NCBI RefSeq assembly: GCF_001956585.1
Contig: NZ_MSRR01000015.1
Location: forward strand, 1-57,494
Reading direction: 5' to 3'
DNA: 57,494 nt
From: Actinomyces naeslundii
Lineage (GTDB): Bacteria > Actinomycetota > Actinomycetes > Actinomycetales > Actinomycetaceae
In this document: positions 43,547 through 51,766 of the stretch, piece after piece
How positions within the stretch are numbered: the stretch's first letter is position 1
Layout of the letters: every line of letters starts with the position of its first letter
Notes under the pieces: generated by a model
The model's input: the letters and a program-made list of their open reading frames with translations, nothing else
The model's database searches: none
What the model was told of the DNA's origin: nothing
Position numbers and translations under genes: made by a program

Positions 43547-46237
43547 TCAGCGACGCCCGCGGCGGGCCAGGGCGATGTAGCACGCCACCATGCAGGCCAG
43601 GCCGATGGCTGAGAGCAGGCCGTAGTTCGTCAGCCACTGCGCGGTCTCGTGCTTCCACAGCGCGTCGTCGCGGTTGGGCATGATGGCGAGCATCTCCAGG
43701 GTGGAGGAGGCCATTGCGTAGCCCCACCGCGATGGCATGAACCAGGCCAGCTGCTCGAAGACCGCCCGTCCTGAGATCGGGATGATGCCGCCGGACAGGA
43801 CCAGCTGGGCCATGATTGAGACCACTAGGACCGGCATGACCTGCTCGGAGGAGGAGACCATCGCGGAGACTGCCAGTCCGAGGAGCCCTGAGACGAAGGC
43901 GACGGCCCAGCAGCAGAAGGCCAGCTCCAGTCCCGGCCACCCCTCCAGGATGACGGCATCGGTGGGGCCCTTGTTGAGGGCCAGAGCGATTCCCATCATC
44001 AGTGCGGTCTGAACGGTGGTGATGAGCGCCAGGATGGTCGCCTTGGAGAACAGGTAGGCGCCGGATCTCAGACCAACGGCCTTCTCCCTTAGGAAGACGT
44101 CCCGCTCCCCGATGAGGTCGCGGATGGTGGCCGACATTCCGGAGAAGGCCGCGCCGGTGATGAGAATGACCAGCAGCTGCAGGGCCTGGCTGGAGTACTT
44201 GATGACCTGGGGAGTGGGGTTCTCCGGCGTCGGGGGAGTGGGCTCCGGGTAGTGGGGGACCGCGAAGCCGTCGCTCCCCTCGATCGCCTTGGTCAGCAGC
44301 CCCATGATGATGGGGAGCAGCAGCATGAAGGCGAGGTAGGAGGGGTCGGCCGCCACGATCCGCAGCTGGCGTCGCACGAGGGTCGAGACCTGCCGGAGCA
44401 CGGACTGCTGCTTGGGCGGCTTCTCCTGCGTCGCCGGCCCGGCGGCTGCAGCGGGAGCCCCTCCGCGCCGCGTCGAGGGCACTGTGGCCTCCATGTACTG
44501 ACGCAGCTCCGCGGTGTGGTTGCGGATGAGGGCGTAGACGTCGGCGTAGCCGTCCACGGCGGGCGGGTCGGGCAGAGTGCCCTTCGGGGTGTTGAGCAGC
44601 AGGCGGCCCTGCGAGGCGATCTCGTTGAGCCGTTGACGGAAGTAGGGGAGTACCTCCCGGGGGGAACCGTAGTAGACGGGCTTCCCACCAGCGGCGAGGA
44701 TGAGGACCTTGTCAGCGCGGTCGATGTGGTTCTCATTGTGGGTGACGACGACGACCGTGCGGCCGCTGTCACCGGGACGAGTCCCATGCGCCAGGGACGC
44801 CAGCAGGTCCATCACGTCACGGTCCAGCTGGGGGTCCAACCCGGAGGTGGGCTCGTCGAGGAACAGGAGGCTGGGGCGGGTGAGCAGCTCGATGGCGGTG
44901 GAGACCCGCTTGCGCTGACCGCCGGAGAGCTTCTTGACGCGCTTGTCCACATGCGCAGTCAGATCGAGGTCCTCCAGGACCTCGGCGATGCGTTGACGCC
45001 GTTCGGCCTTGGAGACGTCCTTGGCGAAGCGCAGCTCGGCGGCGTACTCGAGCGTCTTGCGGACAGTGAGGGCGGAGTGGATGACGTCGCTCTGGGGGAC
45101 CACACCGATCTTGTTGCGCATGACCGGATAGTGCTCGTAGACATCCAGTCCGTTGAAGAGCACCTGGCCCTCCTGAGCCTTCTGCTCGCCGGTGAGAGCC
45201 TTGAGCAGCGTCGACTTACCGGCGCCCGATGGCCCGACGACGGCCAGCAGCTCGTTGCCCGGCAGTGAGAACGAGATGCCGTCGAGCAGCGTCAGGCTGC
45301 CGTTGTTGACGCGGAATGTCAGGTCCTTACCCACCAGCTCGCCGCCGGCACCGCCTGCGACCTGGACCTCGCACAGGCCATCCGGACTCAGTGCGATGAA
45401 GGTGGAGCCCAGCCCCAGGAGCACGGGGCGGGTCACCTGGACCTGCGAGACTCGTTGACCTTCGACGTAGATGCCGTTGGTGGATCCCAGGTCGGTGACG
45501 ACCAAGCCGTTGGGTGAGACATCGATACGGGCGTGGTGCTTGGAGATGAGCGGGTCGTCCAGGACCAGGGTGTTGTCGGGGGCCCGCCCGATGGTGCCCG
45601 AGGAGGTGATGCGGAAGGAACTGAGCGTGTGGCGCGAGGAGGGGAAGGCACCTGAGTTCGCCGAACCTGATGACGGTGCGCCGTGAGGACTTCCGGACGC
45701 GACATAGGTCGCGGCTGACGCGGCTGAACCCATGGATCCAGGCGTGGGACGGGCCTGTACCGGGGCGGCTGTCGTCGGAGGCAGACCGGAAAGGGGTTGG
45801 GGGAGGGGCCTGGCCTGTGGTGCCGAGGTCGCGCTCGGTTGAGACGGGACGACGGGGGCGCTTGGAGCCGACTGGGCCTGCTGTCCCAGCGGTTGCGACT
45901 GAATCGGGGAACCGGGTTGGGAAGCGGCACCCGACGCGATCGGGGTGAGTCCGAGCGCTGGTCCGGAGGCATCGCCCAGCTGGATACGGGTGCCCTGAGC
46001 CACGAGTGCCTCGCGCGTGACGGAACCGTTGACGAGCATGCCGTTGCGACCCTGGCAGCTCACGGCCCACCCGGTTGAGGTGGGGGTCACCAGCAGGTGC
46101 GTACGAGACACGAGGGGATGGACGATCTGAACGTCGCTGTCAGGTGCCCTTCCCACGGTGAAGGCTCTGGTGAAGGTGTGAGGTTCCAGCGAAGCTTGGG
46201 CAGAGAGAGAGCGCACGATGAGTGCGGGAACGGACAA
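43547..46237 (-). CDS. ABC transporter with two FHA domains (Rv1747-like)
   Basis: This 896-aa half-type ABCG-like exporter has FHA domain 1 (about residues 20-90; FTVGRAPDSDVQIVHPLVSR), a Pro/Ser/Gln-rich linker, and FHA domain 2 (about 205-285; IGRAPDNTLVLDDPLISKHH and DLGSTNGIYVEGQRV). The ABC domain (about 310-545) has GPSGAGKSTLLKALTGE, KLSGGQRKRVSTAIELL and LLFLDEPTSGLD. A C-terminal ABC2 membrane domain with six helices spans about 635-890. FHA domains bind phosphothreonine. The start is TTG (46237), supported by GGAAGG 8 nt upstream and by the second residues leading straight into FHA 1. The convergent kinase gene encodes a likely regulator. The substrate is unknown. Confidence 0.92.
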   Translation of the reverse strand: MSVPALIVRSLSAQASLEPHTFTRAFTVGRAPDSDVQIVHPLVSRTHLLVTPTSTGWAVSCQGRNGMLVNGSVTREALVAQGTRIQLGDASGPALGLTPIASGAASQPGSPIQSQPLGQQAQSAPSAPVVPSQPSATSAPQARPLPQPLSGLPPTTAAPVQARPTPGSMGSAASAATYVASGSPHGAPSSGSANSGAFPSSRHTLSSFRITSSGTIGRAPDNTLVLDDPLISKHHARIDVSPNGLVVTDLGSTNGIYVEGQRVSQVQVTRPVLLGLGSTFIALSPDGLCEVQVAGGAGGELVGKDLTFRVNNGSLTLLDGISFSLPGNELLAVVGPSGAGKSTLLKALTGEQKAQEGQVLFNGLDVYEHYPVMRNKIGVVPQSDVIHSALTVRKTLEYAAELRFAKDVSKAERRQRIAEVLEDLDLTAHVDKRVKKLSGGQRKRVSTAIELLTRPSLLFLDEPTSGLDPQLDRDVMDLLASLAHGTRPGDSGRTVVVVTHNENHIDRADKVLILAAGGKPVYYGSPREVLPYFRQRLNEIASQGRLLLNTPKGTLPDPPAVDGYADVYALIRNHTAELRQYMEATVPSTRRGGAPAAAAGPATQEKPPKQQSVLRQVSTLVRRQLRIVAADPSYLAFMLLLPIIMGLLTKAIEGSDGFAVPHYPEPTPPTPENPTPQVIKYSSQALQLLVILITGAAFSGMSATIRDLIGERDVFLREKAVGLRSGAYLFSKATILALITTVQTALMMGIALALNKGPTDAVILEGWPGLELAFCCWAVAFVSGLLGLAVSAMVSSSEQVMPVLVVSIMAQLVLSGGIIPISGRAVFEQLAWFMPSRWGYAMASSTLEMLAIMPNRDDALWKHETAQWLTNYGLLSAIGLACMVACYIALARRGRR

Positions 46238-46583
46238 GGCGCGGTCCTTCCGGGGCGTGTGTCATGGGACTCCCGCCACGATACTGCTGTTTCGATGTCG
46301 CCGCTAAAAGTGAGCACTCCCCAGTGTGATGTTGGATACGTATAATCCCGGATGACCAGCGGGGTGGATTGACTTGGCGTGTCGTTCCGTTCGGTTGCGG
46401 AGTGATTGCAGTGTTGTTACGAACGCATTGCGGTCTGGGCGGCGAGCGCTTCGGGAACTGGCCTGAAGTGGCCATGCACAATCGTCCGCATGTCTGGATC
46501 GATGCGCATCCGTGATTGCTGAGTGATTGCCTTGTGATGGTTTGCCGGTGTTGAAAGCGACGTCGCCTCGCCCGCCCTCGAGG
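46238..46583. other. Intergenic region with an orphan TATAAT
   Basis: The stretch between the FHA-ABC gene and the tRNA-Arg promoter has no supported gene. A perfect plus-strand -10 hexamer TATAAT lies at 46341-46346, without a good -35 and about 285 nt before the tRNA. AGTGATTGC occurs twice (around 46400 and 46519). On the minus strand TATCGT (46283-46278) is a candidate -10 for the ABC gene. Confidence 0.35.
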
Positions 46584-46612
46584 TCGGAACCTCCCGATCG
46601 ATGGCGTAGTCT
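46584..46612 (+). promoter_or_regulatory. Candidate promoter of tRNA-Arg
   Basis: TCGGAA (46584-46589), a 17-nt spacer and TAGTCT (46607-46612) end 18 nt before the mature tRNA 5' end. This predicts a short 5' leader removed by RNase P. Confidence 0.4.
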
Positions 46613-46630
46613 GGTTCGGCGCATGTGCAC

Positions 46631-46703
46631 GCCTCCGTAGCTCAATGGATAGAGCATCGGCCTTCTAATCCGCAGGTTGCCGGTTCGAGTCCGGCCGGGG
46701 GCA
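46631..46703 (+). tRNA. tRNA-Arg (anticodon TCT)
   Basis: The 73-nt cloverleaf has acceptor GCCTCCG with CGGGGGC (one G-U pair), D stem GCTC/GAGC, anticodon loop CTTCTAA (anticodon TCT) and T arm GCCGG-TTCGAGT-CCGGC. The discriminator is A and CCA is not encoded. The anticodon stem (TCGGC with TCCGC) pairs only at its three central positions, which is unusual but leaves the loop geometry intact. Confidence 0.93.
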
Positions 46704-46965
46704 CTGGATAACGGCCTTGAGAAGGCTGGGATTTCAAGGAAGACCACCGCTCGGGGTGTCGGGGCGAAGAAGTGCGACGAAGGTGCCCTGCTCGGCGACG
46801 AACGTTCTGCTCGCTGCCCTCGTAGTCGTCGGCATCCTGGTCCGGGGCGTAGTGCTTCCCCGTATTCCAGAGTGGCGAGCGCGTGAAGCCGGTTGTCACA
46901 GCGGAGTATCAGGAGACTCCCGTCGGTTTCACGACACCTGTGGTGTGAACTGTCGAGATCAATCG
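46704..46965. other. Intergenic region after tRNA-Arg
   Basis: A small hairpin (GCCTT-GAG-AAGGC, 46714-46726) may terminate the tRNA transcript. Frames on both strands across this region (for example the minus-strand HYAPDQDADDYEGSEQN) have no ribosome site and match nothing I recognise, so I call no gene. Confidence 0.35.
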
Positions 46966-46994
46966 TCGACTCTGCTCTGCTGTGCTCATAGGGT
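46966..46994 (+). promoter_or_regulatory. Promoter of a leaderless GTPase operon
   Basis: TCGACT (46966-46971) and TAGGGT (46989-46994) are separated by 17 nt. The -10 ends 6 nt before the ATG at 47001, with no Shine-Dalgarno sequence. Transcription would begin at the start codon, as at ilvE. Confidence 0.5.
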
Positions 46995-47000
46995 TGGCAC

Positions 47001-48602
47001 ATGCCCGCTCCTGTCCCCTCGCGCCACTCCGAGGACGATGCCCCCGTCTCCTCGCTGAGTCGTGTTCAGCTCCTCGAAGTCCTCACTGACCTGGTCAGGG
47101 ACCTCGAGCGCCTCGACCTGGCCCTCAGCGCCGACGGAATCGAGGCCGCTCGAACGCTTCGCGACGGTCTCATTGGACAGGTGCGCGATCAGGTGATCCC
47201 TCGTCTCCAGGACGCCGACATCCCGTCTGTCGTGGTGATCGGAGGCTCTACGGGTGCTGGAAAGTCGACGCTCGTCAACTCCGTGCTCGGCCAGGAGGTC
47301 TCGGACGCCGGAGTGCTGCGCCCCACCACCCGGACTCCGGTCCTGGTGGCCAATCCCGAGGACATGGAGTCGCTCAGCGATCACCCCCTGACGGAGGTCT
47401 GCCGCCAGGAGGTGTCCTCCGCGATCCCTGCGGGGCTGGCGCTTATCGACGCCTCGGACCTTGACTCGGTGCACGAGGCCAACCGGGAGCTCGCGGGCAG
47501 GCTGCTCGAGGCCGCCGACCTGTGGCTCTTCGTGACCACCGCAGCGCGTTACGGCGACCAGACGCCCTGGATGACCCTGGAGGAGGCCACACGCCGCGAG
47601 ACCCCCATCGGTGTGGTTCTCAACCGGGTGCCGGCGAAGATCCTGTCCGAGGTGCGTCGAGATCTCATCACCCGCCTGCAGGGGCTGGGGCTGTCGGAGG
47701 CGCCCTTCTTCGTCATCCCGGATGCCGGGCCGCACGAGGGGCTGCTGTCGGGTGACGGCGTCACTGAGCTGCGCGAATGGCTGCGGCTTCTCGCCGGCCG
47801 CCACCGTGCAGCCGGTCTTGTGCGTCGCACAGGCAGAGGAGTGTGGAGCACCCTGCGTACCGATCTGGAACGCCTGGCCGACGACGTCGATGCCCAGGAG
47901 GCGGTGGCGCAGGACCTGGAGAAGGAGTGCCAGGGGCTGAGGGACGTGGCGATCGAGTCCTTGAGCGCCGATATCGGGTCCGGTTCCGCAGGCCAGGGTG
48001 CTACGGCCACTCGTTGGATCACGCTGGCCTCATCCGGTGGCCCGCTCGCCTCCTTGGCGCAGGGAGGCAGGATGCGCAGGGGATTTCTGGGGCGAGCGGA
48101 CAAGGCTCGTGCCGAGGGGCTCGCCCACCTGGCCAACGATGCCCGCGAGGCCCTCGCCAACCAGCTCCAGGCCGCGATTGTCGCCCTGAGTGCCAAGGCG
48201 GAGCGGGCCTGGGCGGAGGCGGGCGCCGGTGATCGTGCCGCCAGGATCCTGGGGCAGGGCGATGAGGCGGTGGTGACCATTGACGCCTGGGTCGGCTACC
48301 TCGAGGCCAATATCGAGATTCCGCAGAGCATTCGTAGACTGGCTCCCGCCAGCGTCATCGATCTCCTCATCTCCGCGGCCGCCGGTGTCGACGGAGCCGT
48401 CCTAGCCGCCCGGCGTCTGGGGCTGGAGGAGCAGACTCGTCAAGCCGGTACCCTCCTGGTGGAAGCGGTTACGGAGGCGCTGACTGCAACTGTCCCCAAG
48501 GGGGCGGCGATCTCGCTCGCCCCCGCCCCCGGGTTCGCCGCTGCGCTGCGTCTGCGCTCGGGCGAGCTCAAGCCCTTCACTCGTCCCGGAGCCACAGCAT
48601 GA
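47001..48602 (+). CDS. Large P-loop GTPase (dynamin/YfjP-like), first of a pair
   Basis: This 533-aa protein has an N-terminal helical lead-in (about residues 20-75), followed by a TRAFAC-type GTPase domain. The P-loop is VVVIGGSTGAGKSTLVNSVL at about 80-98, a switch-I threonine lies in RPTTRTPV, LALIDASDLDS is in the G3 position, and VLNRVPAK is in the G4 position. A long helical C-terminal half (270-530) with hydrophobic stretches follows (ASVIDLLISAAAGVDGAVLA). The plan resembles bacterial dynamin-like GTPases that act at membranes. Cellular role is unknown. ATG 47001 is probably leaderless. The stop overlaps the start of the second GTPase (ATGA), so the two are made in a fixed ratio and may form a heteromer. 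Confidence 0.85.
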   Translation: MPAPVPSRHSEDDAPVSSLSRVQLLEVLTDLVRDLERLDLALSADGIEAARTLRDGLIGQVRDQVIPRLQDADIPSVVVIGGSTGAGKSTLVNSVLGQEVSDAGVLRPTTRTPVLVANPEDMESLSDHPLTEVCRQEVSSAIPAGLALIDASDLDSVHEANRELAGRLLEAADLWLFVTTAARYGDQTPWMTLEEATRRETPIGVVLNRVPAKILSEVRRDLITRLQGLGLSEAPFFVIPDAGPHEGLLSGDGVTELREWLRLLAGRHRAAGLVRRTGRGVWSTLRTDLERLADDVDAQEAVAQDLEKECQGLRDVAIESLSADIGSGSAGQGATATRWITLASSGGPLASLAQGGRMRRGFLGRADKARAEGLAHLANDAREALANQLQAAIVALSAKAERAWAEAGAGDRAARILGQGDEAVVTIDAWVGYLEANIEIPQSIRRLAPASVIDLLISAAAGVDGAVLAARRLGLEEQTRQAGTLLVEAVTEALTATVPKGAAISLAPAPGFAAALRLRSGELKPFTRPGATA

Positions 48603-50107
48603 GTCAGCCCGACACCCCTTCCACCCCTCCCGCGTCCACTGCGCAACCAGGCTTCGAGGTGCTCGACGCCGCTCACCTCGACGCCCGTCTGAACGCGGTG
48701 CGCGATGCCTTGCGCATGTGTCCGACCGAGGTGCCGGCCTCGCTGTCGATCCCTGCTCACAAGGCACTTGATGCCGTGGCTCAACGCCTGGCGCTGGGAG
48801 TCGATCACACGGTCATAGCGCTGTTCGGTGGTACTGGCTCAGGCAAGTCCTCCCTGTTCAACGCCTTGACTCAGCTGAACTTCGCGGACGTTGGTGCGCG
48901 CCGGCCCACGACGTCGCGGGCCGCCGCCTGCTCCTGGGGCGACGATGCCGGCCCGCTCCTGGACTTCCTCGGGGTCTCCTCAGAACGGCGGATCAGAAGG
49001 GACTCGATCCTTGACGCCGAGGACCAAGGAAGCATGTCCGGGCTGGTTCTGCTCGATGTCCCCGACTACGACTCGGTGACCACGGAGCACTCCTTGCAGG
49101 TGGACCGGCTCGTACCGCTGGCCGATATCCTCGTGTGGGTCGTCGATCCTCAGAAGTACGCTGATGCGGCCCTCCACGACGGCTATCTGCGTGGGCTGGG
49201 GGCCCGTCAGGAGGACATGCTCGTCCTGGTCAACCAGGTGGATACCCTCCCGGAGAGCGGGCTGGCGAGCCTGCTCGACGACGTCGGCTCCCTGCTCAAG
49301 GAGGACGGCCTCAGTCGAGTTCAGGTGCTGCCGGTATCGGCTGTGCGCGGTGACAATCTCGACGTCGTGCGCGATCTGCTGCGCCAGCGCGTCGCTCGGG
49401 AGTCCAACGCGGCTCGCACGGCCTCGGCCGAGCTCGATGCGATCACGCGCCGCCTGCGTCCCACAGTGGCCAAGGGCGAGGTGGAGCTCAATGCGGATCT
49501 GACCGAGGACACCACCAAGGTGTTGCTGCAGGCCTCCGGTGCCCAGGCGGTGGAGGACTCGGTGAGAGCCGGTCTGTCCAAGGTTCTTCCCAGAGCGCTG
49601 GCACGCCCCGAGCCTCCTTCGCGTACCGCAGTGGCTTCTGCCCACTCGACCTGGGTTCACCGCACCTCGCAGGGTCTGCCTCCCGCCTGGGCCCGAAGCA
49701 TGGAGTCATCCGTCGTGCCTCCTGAGACCCTGACGGGACAGACTGCTGAGGCCGTCGGATCAGTTCCGCTCCCGGGACATCGCCAGCCTGCGATCGACTT
49801 GTTGTGGTGGGGAGGGCTTCTCCTCGTGCTCGGTGGGCTCTCGTGGCTGGTCGCATCCGTCGTCCGCACGGGTGCCCAGGCTCTGCTCAACAGCGTCGAG
49901 ATCGTTCCCGTCTGCGTCATCGTCCTCGGGATCATGGCTGCACTGCTGGCAGCAGCGCGCCGGCGATCCCGAGCGCGCCGTGAGGCTGAACGCTACGGGC
50001 AGCAGGTGCGTGCTCGCCTGGAGGCCGTGGTTGAGCGAGGACTGAGCCGGCCCGCTGCCGAAGTCCTGAAGAAACATCGGATACTGCAGGCCGCTCTGGG
50101 GTTGTAA
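48599..50107 (+). CDS. Large P-loop GTPase (YfjP-like) with C-terminal membrane anchor
   Basis: In this 502-aa protein the GTPase domain (about residues 65-250) has FGGTGSGKSSLFNALTQ (P-loop), RRPTTSRA (switch I), LVLLDVPDYDSV (G3 with D-x-P-D) and VLVNQVDTL (G4, NQVD). Two membrane helices near residues 400-420 and 430-455 (LLWWGGLLLVLGGLSWLVAS, VEIVPVCVIVLGIMAALLAA) anchor it, with a basic helical tail. It is coupled to the preceding GTPase by an ATGA overlap. Paired dynamin-like GTPases are known in actinobacteria (IniA/IniC), but orthology is not claimed. Membrane fission, fusion or stress repair is a family-based guess. Confidence 0.85.
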   Translation: MSQPDTPSTPPASTAQPGFEVLDAAHLDARLNAVRDALRMCPTEVPASLSIPAHKALDAVAQRLALGVDHTVIALFGGTGSGKSSLFNALTQLNFADVGARRPTTSRAAACSWGDDAGPLLDFLGVSSERRIRRDSILDAEDQGSMSGLVLLDVPDYDSVTTEHSLQVDRLVPLADILVWVVDPQKYADAALHDGYLRGLGARQEDMLVLVNQVDTLPESGLASLLDDVGSLLKEDGLSRVQVLPVSAVRGDNLDVVRDLLRQRVARESNAARTASAELDAITRRLRPTVAKGEVELNADLTEDTTKVLLQASGAQAVEDSVRAGLSKVLPRALARPEPPSRTAVASAHSTWVHRTSQGLPPAWARSMESSVVPPETLTGQTAEAVGSVPLPGHRQPAIDLLWWGGLLLVLGGLSWLVASVVRTGAQALLNSVEIVPVCVIVLGIMAALLAAARRRSRARREAERYGQQVRARLEAVVERGLSRPAAEVLKKHRILQAALGL

Positions 50108-50275
50108 CCCCGATTCTCCGCGGTCTTCTGGTGGCCACAGCCTGCCGGTCTGCACCTGCAGCCTCCGACGTGAGGACTCGCAGCAGGTGCTGCTGGGCAA
50201 GTTGTGCGGCGAACGAGCACGGTTGTGGTCAAGGGGCGACATGGAGCCGCCCGTCTGCGACCAAGGAGATTCCTC

Positions 50276-50947
50276 ATGACTCGTCAGCTCGACCTCACCG
50301 TCCAAGGCGTCGTTGGAACGAATCCGGTTCTGTCCCGGGTCGGGGAGAAGGCCCGTCCCTACTGTCGGTTCCGTGTTGCCGTCACCCCGACCTACCGCAC
50401 CGATCAGGGCTGGAACAACGCAGACACGATCTGGTTCACCGCCAAGGCGTGGGGCCAGCTGGCCGCCAACCTGAGTCACTCGGTGCGTAAGGGCGATGCG
50501 GTTCTGCTCGCGGGACGCTTCTCGCAGGAGACCTGGGAGAGTGATGGCAGGAGGCATGAAACCAATGTCATCACGCTGCAGACAGCAGGTCATGACCTGA
50601 CGCGGGGAGAGTCCCGGTTTGCGCGTGTGAGGGTCGTTGAGTCGGCGCCTTCGGCAGCCTCGGGCGCCGGTGCAGGGGAGACCTCGCTCGAGTCCGGTGC
50701 CGTGTCTGGTCCTGAGTACCACCTCTCATCAGAGCATTGGGACACTGCAGTGACGGCGGGCAGCGCATCGGCCCCGGTGGCGCAGGAGGATCAAGCAGCA
50801 GAAGGCTCCCCCGAGTTGTGCGCGCTGCCGTCGGACAGCCCCGAGTCCCTCGTCACTGGTACGGCCTCCTTAGAGGTGCAGGAGCACGCGGAGCACTGGC
50901 CTGCCTACGAGCTCGCCGATGACCTCGTTGAGCAGGCGGTTGAGTGA
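50276..50947 (+). CDS. ssb: Single-stranded DNA-binding protein, non-canonical
   Basis: In this 223-aa protein residues 1-110 form the OB fold: LDLTVQGVVGTNPVLSRVGE, ARPYCRFRVAVTPTY, DTIWFTAKAWGQLAANLSHS and GDAVLLAGRFSQETWESDGR. The long C-terminal tail is acidic and Ser/Ala-rich but ends in DDLVEQAVE instead of the DDDIPF-type tip used to recruit repair and replication proteins. It is therefore probably a second, specialised SSB rather than the housekeeping one. AAGGAG lies 7 nt before the ATG. It follows the GTPase pair after 168 nt that contain no gene. Confidence 0.88.
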   Translation: MTRQLDLTVQGVVGTNPVLSRVGEKARPYCRFRVAVTPTYRTDQGWNNADTIWFTAKAWGQLAANLSHSVRKGDAVLLAGRFSQETWESDGRRHETNVITLQTAGHDLTRGESRFARVRVVESAPSAASGAGAGETSLESGAVSGPEYHLSSEHWDTAVTAGSASAPVAQEDQAAEGSPELCALPSDSPESLVTGTASLEVQEHAEHWPAYELADDLVEQAVE

Positions 50948-50957
50948 GTGGCAGTGC

Positions 50958-51542
50958 TCAGCTGACGTCGGAATGGGCTCGCAGAAGGAAGTCGAGATCC
51001 GCAGGATGGGCCACCTCGAGCACCTCGATGAGAATGCGGGTCACCAGGTCGGCCGTCTCGTCGCCGTCGGACAGCAACCGGGTGAAGACGTGACCGCTCT
51101 CCTCCCACCCGATAGCGCCCAGGATCCTTCGTTCCGTGGGGCCGAGCAGCACTCTGCCCCGTGCATCGAGCTCAGGTAGCGAGACCTCGATCCCGTCGGA
51201 ACGGCCGACCAGGACAACGCCGGGCAGCTCGGGGGAGGGAACCAGGGGAGCAGTCAGCCTCAGCTGCAGCAGGAGCTGCGCCCAGCGTCCCTTCGGGGCC
51301 AGCTCCTCGGGCTTGACCATGGTGGTCGGGGCGGTCAGCAGGAGGGTCCCTCCAGACGGATCAATCCCGGGGCCGGTGACGGAGTCGGGAGCGTCTCCCC
51401 GCTGCGTGGCCGGCCTCGGCGCGGGCATGCACACCTGCTCCAGGAACCGGGCCAGTGATGCGGTGAAGCCGGCCCAGGACCCCAGATCGACGCGGTCCTC
51501 GAAGGCTTGTGACAGCGCGTGGGACAAGGAGATCTCACTCAT
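50958..51542 (-). CDS. Hypothetical protein, possibly YbjN/TY-Chap-like
   Basis: This is a 194-aa cytoplasmic protein. The N-terminal helix region (AFEDRVDLGSWAGFTASLAR) is followed by an alpha/beta part (GRWAQLLLQLRLTAPLVPSP, LLGPTERRILGAIGWEESGH) and a C-terminal helix (ETADLVTRILIEVLEVAHPA). The RILGAIGW segment recalls YbjN or T3SS-chaperone-like folds of actinobacteria, but this is weak. ATG 51542 is chosen because a TANNNT element (TAGGCT, 51555-51550) ends 7 nt upstream, again a leaderless-type arrangement. The open frame extends further upstream but without coding character. It converges on ssb with a 10-nt gap. Confidence 0.75.
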   Translation of the reverse strand: MSEISLSHALSQAFEDRVDLGSWAGFTASLARFLEQVCMPAPRPATQRGDAPDSVTGPGIDPSGGTLLLTAPTTMVKPEELAPKGRWAQLLLQLRLTAPLVPSPELPGVVLVGRSDGIEVSLPELDARGRVLLGPTERRILGAIGWEESGHVFTRLLSDGDETADLVTRILIEVLEVAHPADLDFLLRAHSDVS

Positions 51543-51717
51543 GGTCGCAAGCCTAAGCGCATTGTTGACGAACTGTTGGAAGGTGGAAAAGGTGGAAGCC
51601 GACTGACTTTCGATCACAGGAGGATCACACCTTGTCGCAGCCAGGACAACCCACACCGACCCTGGGCGTGTCACGGCAGGAAATTGGCGTGTCGGCGCAT
51701 ACGGTGGCGGTAACGCC

Positions 51718-51759
51718 ATGAACCCGGGCGCCGTGCTCGGGGTGCAGCAGGGGGAGTAG
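51718..51759 (+). CDS. Possible 13-residue upstream ORF before ftsE
   Basis: ATG 51718 starts [13 protein letters not shown] and stops at TAG 51757-51759, 7 nt before the ftsE ATG. Its last codons and stop overlap the GGGGGAG ribosome site of ftsE. A TANNNT element (TACGGT, 51700-51705) ends 12 nt before the ATG, so the ORF would lie at the very 5' end of the mRNA. It may couple or modulate ftsE translation, or be chance. Confidence 0.3.
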   Translation: MNPGAVLGVQQGE

Positions 51760-51766
51760 CGAGCAG

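Noticed and set aside
46304-47002. Minus-strand ORF containing GRTRTGNLRIRRPMLYPLSYGG-like sequence
   Set aside because: This is the well-known spurious translation of the antisense of a tRNA gene. It overlaps tRNA-Arg and has no ribosome site.
50204-50275. Longer start for ssb
   Set aside because: The extension is Arg-rich and unlike SSB N termini. The ATG at 50276 has an AAGGAG at proper spacing.
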